Below, one piece after another: positions 19,891 through 27,300 of a stretch of DNA of 40,408 nt (position 1 is the first letter of the stretch; each line of letters starts with the position of its first letter). Under the pieces are notes generated by a model. It ran no database searches, was not told the DNA's origin, and worked only from the letters and a program-made list of their open reading frames with translations. The DNA is from Treponema sp. (GTDB taxonomy: Bacteria > Spirochaetota > Spirochaetia > Treponematales > Breznakiellaceae), in the NCBI GenBank assembly GCA_031279555.1, contig JAITIK010000198.1, positions 1 through 40,408 on the forward strand, written 5' to 3'. The position numbers and the translations under genes were made by a program.

Positions 19891-20034
19891 TATTGTTATT
19901 TGAGAGTGGTAAATTCTCCCAAATTCATGTTTTTATGAATTTTTTAAAATTTTCCACTATGTATAGTGCCTTCGATTCGTCATATAACACTATATGTAGC
20001 GTCTTTTAAGAACTTGCCACTCTCAATATTGTTA
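19891..20034. mobile_element. MITE-like non-autonomous element with 18-bp TIRs and 8-bp flanking direct repeats
   Basis: TATTGTTA at 19891-19898 and 20027-20034; TIRs TTGAGAGTGGTAAATTCT (19900-19917) and AGAACTTGCCACTCTCAA (20009-20026), 16/18 identical as inverted repeat; no coding content. Confidence 0.65.
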
Positions 20035-20052
20035 GAACTAAGGAGAAAATTT

Positions 20053-20328
20053 TTGGCAAGAAAATACAGTTCCGCTGAAAAGCGGCACAGACAAAGTGAA
20101 GAACGCCGGTTGAGGAATAAATCCGCGCGGAGTTCGGTGCGTACCAGCATAAAGAAATTCGTAGTGCTGGCTCATAAAAAAGAGGTTTCTGGAGCGGAAG
20201 CGGCTCTGAAAGAAATGATTAAAAAGATCGATACCGCCGCGCAGAAGGGCATTATAAAGAAAAATACGGCGGCGCGTAAAAAATCAAGGATGCAACGGCT
20301 TTTTAATACGCTTAGAGCCGCTCAGTAA
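20053..20328 (+). CDS. rpsT: 30S ribosomal protein S20
   Basis: TTG start after AAGGAG; MARKYSSAEKRHRQSEERRLRNKSARSSVRTSIKKF...KGIIKKNTAARKKSRMQRLFNTL. Confidence 0.9.
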   Translation: MARKYSSAEKRHRQSEERRLRNKSARSSVRTSIKKFVVLAHKKEVSGAEAALKEMIKKIDTAAQKGIIKKNTAARKKSRMQRLFNTLRAAQ

Positions 20329-20335
20329 TAGAAAA

Positions 20336-20668
20336 ATGACAGCTAAAAAATATACGAAAGCGGATATTCTTGACGCGATTTACAGCAAGATCGATCTTGA
20401 CCGCAACGATGTCAAGCGTATTATTGATATGTTGATTGAAGAAATAAAAGAGGCTCTTGTAGACCGCAAAACCATTGAATTGCGGGGATTTGGGACATTT
20501 GAAGTGCGTGTACGGAAGGGCAGGCAAAAAGCCCGCAACCCAAGAACTGGTGAAACCGTGTCCGTTGAGGCTCATGGCGTAGCGGCTTTTAGGCCGGGCA
20601 GGGATTTAAAACAGGCTGTGTGGGAGCTTGGAGAGGAAAAACCTGCGAAAACAACCAGAAAAGAATGA
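20336..20668 (+). CDS. HU/IHF family DNA-binding protein
   Basis: KADILDAIYSKIDLDRNDVKRIID...IELRGFGTFEVRVRKGRQKARNPRTGETVSVEAHGVAAFRPGRDLK. Confidence 0.95.
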   Translation: MTAKKYTKADILDAIYSKIDLDRNDVKRIIDMLIEEIKEALVDRKTIELRGFGTFEVRVRKGRQKARNPRTGETVSVEAHGVAAFRPGRDLKQAVWELGEEKPAKTTRKE

Positions 20669-22272
20669 ATATTCAGGCGAGAAAAGGTCTGTTCCTTACC
20701 AACGTAGCGGCGCTTGCATTAGGCGTAGCGTTGTTTGCGGGCGCCTTTCCCAATCCCTTTTTTAAGAATGGAGCGCCTTTTCTTGCATGGATAGCCTACG
20801 TTCCGGTTTTTTGGCTCATTTCCAGGACAAGCGTCGTCGGCTCTGTTTTGTGGGGAGCCGTGTACGGGTATGCGGCGTATGGGCTTTTCAACTACTGGTT
20901 GGGCGCGTTCCACCCCCTTGCGGGCGTTATTGTCTGCGCCATTTACCTTGTTTATCTGGCGATTCTTTTTCTTCTTCTAAAAGCGGCGGTGACGCTGTTT
21001 CCCAGGCGTGGTTACATACTCCAATGGCTGTTGTGGCTTTGTTTTGAATACCTCAGAACACAGGGTTTTCTTGGCTACGCCTATGGCATCACCGGCTATT
21101 CCCAATGGCATATTCTTCCTATTATACAGATCGCGGATATTTTTGGCGTATGGGGCGTGTCCGCGCTCGTTGTGTTCCCTTCCGCATGGATCGCATCGGC
21201 TTTGACGCCGCAGGCGGTAAAAGACACGGTTCCGTATAAAAAGGCGCGGTATAAGCCCGATCTCATTCCACTATGCGTGTGGGCGTTCTGTTTGGCCGGG
21301 TCGCTTGTATACGGGTTTGCCGCGCGGAAAGACTATGCCGCAGAAAAAACCGCCCGCATAACTCTCATCCAGCACAACACGGATCCGTGGCTTGGCGACA
21401 TTGTTGAGTACCGCAGGAATTTTGAAAAGCTCACCCGTCTTTCCGATGATGCGTTGCGCGAAAACCCGGATCTAGTGGTGTGGTCAGAAACCGCGTTCGT
21501 GCCGCGCATCTTCTGGCACCAAACCTACCGCGATGACGAGGCATCATGGCTTTTGGTGAAAGATCTGCTTGATTATCTTGCGAGGCAAACCACGCCTTTT
21601 GTAATCGGCAACGACGACGGACGGCGGGAACCCGATAAAAATCCAAATGCGGACGAAAAATACCGCGTGGATTACAATGCGGCGCTTCTTTTTGAAAGAG
21701 GCGCCATAGTACAGCAGTATCGAAAAAACCATCTTGTGCCTTTTACCGAATATTTTCCATATCGAAAGCAACTTCCTTTCTTCTATAAGCTGTTGAAAGA
21801 GGCGGACACCCATTTTTGGGAGAAGGGAACCGAACGGACGGTTTTTGAAATAAACGATCTTAAATTTTCAACGCCCATCTGTTTTGAAGACACTTTCGGC
21901 TATCTTTCCCGCAGTTTTGTGAAAAACGGCGCGGAACTCATTGTGAATCTCACAAATGACGCTTGGTCGAAAAGCCTGTCCGCGCAAATGCAACACCTTG
22001 GCATGGCGGTCTTCCGCGCCGTGGAAACCCGCCGCTCCCTGGTACGCGCCGCCGCGTCCGGCCAAACCTGCGCCATAGACCCCAATGGCGATATCCTCGC
22101 AATGGCTGAGCCGTTCACCGAAGCGCAGCTTACGGTTGCGGTACCGGTTATGCGCGAGACCTCGCTCTATGTCAAATACGGCGATTTCCTGCCCTTTGTG
22201 AGCATGGCCGCCGTGGTTGTGTTTATAATATTTGGACTGATTATGAGAAGAGCGGGGAAAATCCTATCGTGA
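20665..22272 (+). CDS. lnt: Apolipoprotein N-acyltransferase
   Basis: N-terminal TM bundle plus nitrilase-like domain (VVWSETAFV, YRKNHLVPFTEYFPYR, TPICFEDTFG, VNLTNDAW); ATGA overlap with HU gene. Confidence 0.92.
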   Translation: MNIQARKGLFLTNVAALALGVALFAGAFPNPFFKNGAPFLAWIAYVPVFWLISRTSVVGSVLWGAVYGYAAYGLFNYWLGAFHPLAGVIVCAIYLVYLAILFLLLKAAVTLFPRRGYILQWLLWLCFEYLRTQGFLGYAYGITGYSQWHILPIIQIADIFGVWGVSALVVFPSAWIASALTPQAVKDTVPYKKARYKPDLIPLCVWAFCLAGSLVYGFAARKDYAAEKTARITLIQHNTDPWLGDIVEYRRNFEKLTRLSDDALRENPDLVVWSETAFVPRIFWHQTYRDDEASWLLVKDLLDYLARQTTPFVIGNDDGRREPDKNPNADEKYRVDYNAALLFERGAIVQQYRKNHLVPFTEYFPYRKQLPFFYKLLKEADTHFWEKGTERTVFEINDLKFSTPICFEDTFGYLSRSFVKNGAELIVNLTNDAWSKSLSAQMQHLGMAVFRAVETRRSLVRAAASGQTCAIDPNGDILAMAEPFTEAQLTVAVPVMRETSLYVKYGDFLPFVSMAAVVVFIIFGLIMRRAGKILS

Positions 22273-23218
22273 GAGAGCGATCATAGCCGCGCCTGTAGCG
22301 AATCTATTCTATTCATGGGAAACGCCCGACGTCTTTGTCTCCTGGGTCAAGCGGTTTCCGGACGCCACTGTCCCGCATACTGCCCCTTCTGCGGCGAGGC
22401 GGTAAAAAAATGGTGAAGCGGGACGGCAGAACGTTTGCGTATGCGTCGGAAAGCCTGTGGAAACAGATCAGAAAAACACTGTTGCAGTTCATATTAAAAC
22501 GAGAGGTTTTGAAACATGCTCATTTCTATATAAATATGATCATGAAACAACACAAAAACAAAACCGTAGAGCCGCGCGCCTATATCTTCCATCATCTGGG
22601 TTGCCGCACCGAGGACATTTTCGAACATCTGCGCCTCTCTCATTTGAGGGAAAAAGAGGGGGGTAAGATATGTGGGGGCGATTATCGGTGATATTTAATG
22701 GAAGCGTTACGAACTGGAAGGGATAAAGGACGCGGAGGCCACGTCAATCGCGGTCGTCCCTTCACACATGGGCAAGCTCAAATATAAGATAGAACATATA
22801 TCGAAAAAGAGGTTGGCCACAATCTTTCAGTAGGCGGGAACACTGCCGCCATAACCGGAAAATATGCTTGACTTTGCATCGCTTTAACTTGTATAGAGCG
22901 GCGCACATGCATGGAGCGTATAAAAACTCCTCTTTATTAAAAATCCGTTGTTTGTGAGAAAAACTACTATTGTGGGGGCGCTGACCCGTTATGCAACGGA
23001 ATCGCCTCCGCGCACATTCCACAGTGCAACGAGATTACACACGCTAAACAGCATAGGCCATATTCTCATCATCCGGTTTTGACCTGCGGTCGCGGGTCGT
23101 ATATCCGGCGCGCGATGCGACGTTTAAAATATACTTGCGCATCAAACGCCTGCGCCATGCGCAGTTCAGGCCGACGAACAGCGCTTTGAAGGACGATGCG
23201 TAACGACGCATCATGCTG

Positions 23219-23671
23219 TTATTCTGATAATATGCGTATAATCTCTTCCGGAGTTGTCGCACGGAGAATCTGATTCCGCTTCTCTTCACTCTTAAACAGC
23301 AAACTCACTTCAGCGAGAAATTGAAGATGCGGTCCCGTCTGCTCAACCGGAGAAAGCGTCATAATGAAAATACGGCATGGCTTGTGATCCAGTGAGTCAA
23401 AATCAACAGGCTCATCTGAAATCCCAATACACGCGACTAAGTTCTGCAAGGTTTGGCTTTTGCCGTGCGGGATCGCTATGCCGTGTTTCATACCCGTAGA
23501 CATCTTGGTTTCCCGCTCCATAACTGCCGCAAGCGCGGCGGCGCGATCAGTTATCTTGTTTGCCGCCACCAAGATATCAAGCAACTCATTGATAATGTCT
23601 TCTTTTGAAGAACCTTTTAAGTGCAAACAGATTGTCTCTTTAGTAAGCACGCTCTTTAAATTTATACTCAT
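23219..23671 (-). CDS. PTS fructose-type EIIA / PtsN-like protein
   Basis: MSINLKSVLTKETICLHLKGSSKEDIINELLDIL...TGMKHGIAIPHGKSQTLQNLVACIGIS. Confidence 0.88.
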   Translation of the reverse strand: MSINLKSVLTKETICLHLKGSSKEDIINELLDILVAANKITDRAAALAAVMERETKMSTGMKHGIAIPHGKSQTLQNLVACIGISDEPVDFDSLDHKPCRIFIMTLSPVEQTGPHLQFLAEVSLLFKSEEKRNQILRATTPEEIIRILSE

Positions 23672-23861
23672 AGTAAAAGTATAAACGACTCGTATCCAAA
23701 AGTCAAGTGAGAGTGTTCCAAAACTTTAATTTTCGAGAGAATCTCACGTTTGTGTAATGAACCTCCCCGTGGCATGGCGGCGTCTGAAACGAAAATGTAC
23801 GACAAGGAATTTACGCGAATGGCAACTCGCTTTTTTTTCGGGTTTATGCTATTATCAGCGC

Positions 23862-25340
23862 ATGGCTTATACCGATCTGCAACACTTCATTAACACGCTG
23901 GAACGTGAAGGAGAACTCAAACGCATCACGGCGGAGGTTGATCCCGCGCTGGAAATCAGCGGGATTGCAAACCGCGTTATGAAGGAAGGCGGTCCCGCCC
24001 TGCTCTTTGAACGGGTAAAGGGTTCCGGTTATCCTCTGCTCATCAATGCGATGGGGAGCGAACGCCGCATGGCGCTCGCGCTGGGCGCAAAGAGTCTTGA
24101 CGCAAAAGCAGCCGAAATCGAAGATCTCATAGCGTGGATATGGCAAACGGCGCGGAATTTTTCCAGCATTCCCGCCTTGATGAAAGCTCTGCCGGAAATC
24201 CTGCCCGAATTGCCGAATCTCGTGAAATCCGGTTTGAGTTTGCTTCCTAAAATAATCCGTCATCCGCTTTCCCAGGAAATCGTTGACGATGAGTCCGGTT
24301 TTGAAAGCCTGCCGGCGCTCAAATGCTGGCCTCTGGACGGCGGACGTTTTCTCACACTGCCCCTTGTCTGTACAGATGATCTGGAAACGTGTGTCCACAA
24401 TGTTGGCATGTACCGTATGCAGATTTATGACAACCGCACCGCCGGCATGCACTGGCATATCCATAAGGACGGGGCGCATTTCTTTGAAACATACCGGCGG
24501 CGCGGGCAAAGAATGCCGGTCGCCGTCGCCCTTGGTTGCGATCCTGCGGTAACGTACGCATCCACAGCGCCATTGCCGGAAGGCGTTTGGGAAATGCTTT
24601 TCGCCGGCTTTTTGCGGGGGAAACCTGCGGTGGTATGCAAGGCGACTTTGAGCGATTTGCTTGTGCCGGCGGACGCGGAATTCATCCTTGAAGGGTATGT
24701 CGATCCGAATGAAGTCCGTATGGAAGGTCCCTTCGGGGATCACACGGGTTTTTATTCTCTGGAAGACGAGTATCCGGTGTTTCACCTTGAGCGCATCACG
24801 CGGCGGAAAAACCCGGTGTATCCGGCTACCATCGTCGGTCGTCCGCCCAAAGAGGACTGCTGGATGGCGAAAGCCACCGAGCGCCTGTTTCTGCCTTTGC
24901 TCAGGCAGCTTTGCCCGGAAATCGTTGACATCAACATGCCGGTCGAAGGCGTCTTTCACAACTGCGTTATTGTTTCCATTAAGAAGCGTTTTCCCGGACA
25001 CGCCCGCAAGGTGATGCATTTTCTGTGGGGGATGGGGCAGATGATGTACGCAAAGCTCCTCGTTGTTGTAGACGCGCATGTGGATGTACAGGACTTGTCC
25101 GAGGTCGCGTGGCGCGCGTTCAACAACATTGACGCCCGCCGCGATCTTGTATTGAGCGATGGCCCCCTTGATGCGCTCGATCACTCTTCGCCTCTGCCCC
25201 GCTACGGTACGCGGCTCGGCGTTGACGCGACACGCAAGGGGCGGGACGAGGGACACAGCCGCCCGTGGCCGCCGGAGATCGCCATGGACGCGGATATTGA
25301 GGCTTTGATTGCCCGGCGCTGGAATGAATATGGACTGTAG
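23862..25340 (+). CDS. UbiD family decarboxylase
   Basis: MAYTDLQHFINTLEREGELKRI...EVDPALEISGIANRV; EGPFGDHTGFYS; HNCVIVSIKKRFPGHARKVMHFLWGMGQMMYAKLLVVVDAHVDVQD. Confidence 0.93.
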   Translation: MAYTDLQHFINTLEREGELKRITAEVDPALEISGIANRVMKEGGPALLFERVKGSGYPLLINAMGSERRMALALGAKSLDAKAAEIEDLIAWIWQTARNFSSIPALMKALPEILPELPNLVKSGLSLLPKIIRHPLSQEIVDDESGFESLPALKCWPLDGGRFLTLPLVCTDDLETCVHNVGMYRMQIYDNRTAGMHWHIHKDGAHFFETYRRRGQRMPVAVALGCDPAVTYASTAPLPEGVWEMLFAGFLRGKPAVVCKATLSDLLVPADAEFILEGYVDPNEVRMEGPFGDHTGFYSLEDEYPVFHLERITRRKNPVYPATIVGRPPKEDCWMAKATERLFLPLLRQLCPEIVDINMPVEGVFHNCVIVSIKKRFPGHARKVMHFLWGMGQMMYAKLLVVVDAHVDVQDLSEVAWRAFNNIDARRDLVLSDGPLDALDHSSPLPRYGTRLGVDATRKGRDEGHSRPWPPEIAMDADIEALIARRWNEYGL

Positions 25341-26229
25341 AATCAGGTTTTTTAAACTGTTGAAAACCGCGCGTCTCGTAGGCGAAGCCGTGATGTTCCG
25401 GCATACGCTGTTCTCTCTGCCTTTTGCGATAACGGCGATTTTGCTTGAGACCGATGGGCATCCCGATCCCAAGAAGGCGATCCTCATCCTGATTGCGGCT
25501 ACGGCGGGCAGAAACGCGGCGAACGCCCTCAATCGCGTGATTGACGCGGATATTGACAAAAAAAATGAACGTACCTCGAACAGGCGCATTCCCAGAGGGG
25601 AACTTTCAAAGAAAACGCTGCTCGTTTTTGCGTTCGTGTTATGCGTTGTTTTGGCAATTGCCGCGTGTATGCTGAATTGGCTCTGCGTCATACTCCTTCC
25701 GGCGGCGGCTTTTCTCATCGGCGGTTACTCGTTCTCAAAGCGTTTCACTTGGCTCTGCCACTACTGGCTTGGACTTGCGTGTTGTTGCTCGGTTATGGGG
25801 TCTTTTCTGGCGCTTACGGGGCATTTCGCTGTCCGTTACTTTGCGCTTGCGCTCGCCCACTGCCTCTGGGTCGCGGGATTCGACATCATTTACGCGCTAC
25901 AGGATATAGAATTCGACCGCATGGAACGCCTCCACTCAATTCCGGCGCGTTTCGGCGATAGGAACGCTCGCATCATCGCGGCGGCTTCCCATCTTGGAAG
26001 CGTCGCCGCCTTGTGTTTAGCGCCGGTATTTTGGCGTGTATCGGACGCCTATCTCACCGCCGTCGGAATTTCAGCGCTTCTTTTGGTTGCGGAACATATT
26101 ATCGCGCTTGGCAAGACAGGGTTGTTTCATATAAATAAGGAGCGGCGCATACGCATAGCGAGTTATTCCATCAACGAGATTGTACCGCTTGTCATCCTTC
26201 TTGGCGCGGCGATAGATATATACACCTGA
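25324..26229 (+). CDS. UbiA family prenyltransferase
   Basis: RNAANALNRVIDADIDKKNERTSNRRIPRGE (NxxxDxxxD motif) and YALQDIEFDRMERLHSIPARFG (second Asp motif). Confidence 0.92.
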   Translation: MNMDCRIRFFKLLKTARLVGEAVMFRHTLFSLPFAITAILLETDGHPDPKKAILILIAATAGRNAANALNRVIDADIDKKNERTSNRRIPRGELSKKTLLVFAFVLCVVLAIAACMLNWLCVILLPAAAFLIGGYSFSKRFTWLCHYWLGLACCCSVMGSFLALTGHFAVRYFALALAHCLWVAGFDIIYALQDIEFDRMERLHSIPARFGDRNARIIAAASHLGSVAALCLAPVFWRVSDAYLTAVGISALLLVAEHIIALGKTGLFHINKERRIRIASYSINEIVPLVILLGAAIDIYT

Positions 26230-26262
26230 ACGGGCGCGAATGAATGCGGCGTATGCCCCGCG

Positions 26263-27078
26263 CTAAAAATTTGGAAATTGTTCTCGTTCAAGGGCGCTGC
26301 CTATCCAAATGTTTTCGCCTAGATAACTCTCTTTCCGCCCCTCTATGAGTATCTGAACTTTTTTCACTGTGGGAAATTCGGTCGCCGTCCATAGCACCTG
26401 GTTGATCTGCCCGGCGTAGCCGTCCTTGCCGTGCGTGTTGTAAAGAAATTCTTCGTTAAAGTTGACGTAGGCGATCCCTTGCTGAATGGCGACCGACAAT
26501 AGTTCCGTTCCTTCCGGAATGAGAGAGATGAGCCGTCTCTCTTCTTCGATTTTAGACAACCCGGCCAAAAGCGCCCGCAAGGTTGCGGCGAGGGGAGCAT
26601 CCGTGTCGGGCAACATGCGTTTCACCGCTATACGGTGAAGGTTGCCGTTTTGATCTATCGAAAGAAAATAAAGCGTTCTCGCCTGTTCATTCAGCGCTTC
26701 AGCAGGCGTTTCGCCAGTCGATTTGCCAAGCGTTTCAGCAGGCGTTTCGCCAGAATCGGGAACGGTGAGAGGCTGCATCACATCCGGCGCAAGCTGTTCA
26801 ATGGGAATGGGCGGCAATTCCAGCACAGGATTTTCAATGGCAGGATTCTGCGCCAGAGGCGGCGCAGACTGCATTTCGGACATAGCATCTTCTGTTTCAG
26901 CCGGAGCGGAGACAACCTGCTGTCTGAGAAAGCTCGGAAGGTTGATTCCCAAACTGTACAGATTGGAAAGAATCACCTTTCGATTGAAAACCAAAAGTAA
27001 AATCAGCGCAACGGCAAAAATCAGCCAAAAGACGACGCCCGGATGCCGCGCTAAAGATAATTTTTTTCGACTACGCAT
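26263..27078 (-). CDS. GerMN domain-containing membrane-anchored protein
   Basis: N-terminal TM after MRSRKK; C-terminal GerMN-like region (LRALLAGLSKIEEERRLISLIPEGTELLSVAIQQGIAYVNFNEEFLYN...QINQVLWTATEFPTVKKVQILIEG). Confidence 0.8.
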   Translation of the reverse strand: MRSRKKLSLARHPGVVFWLIFAVALILLLVFNRKVILSNLYSLGINLPSFLRQQVVSAPAETEDAMSEMQSAPPLAQNPAIENPVLELPPIPIEQLAPDVMQPLTVPDSGETPAETLGKSTGETPAEALNEQARTLYFLSIDQNGNLHRIAVKRMLPDTDAPLAATLRALLAGLSKIEEERRLISLIPEGTELLSVAIQQGIAYVNFNEEFLYNTHGKDGYAGQINQVLWTATEFPTVKKVQILIEGRKESYLGENIWIGSALEREQFPNF

Positions 27079-27300
27079 ACCTTTTATAAGATATACCAAA
27101 AAGATGATGCGGTCAAGTTTTTTATTCGCAATGATGTCTAATATCGCGCCCTAAAAAGCGGCCATTTAGGGTGAATTTTTCTTGCTCGCCTCAATAAATT
27201 CACAGCGAATTTTCTAAAATAAAAATTTCTGGTAAAATTACTAATATAAAATTTTTTTTTGTGATATAATAAAATTGTTTTCTTGTAGTGGAGGAACATT

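Noticed and set aside
23844-25718. 624-aa minus-strand ORF antisense to ubiD/ubiA
   Set aside because: Shadow ORF from codon bias of the GC-rich plus-strand ubiD gene; the translation is Arg/His-rich with no recognisable family.
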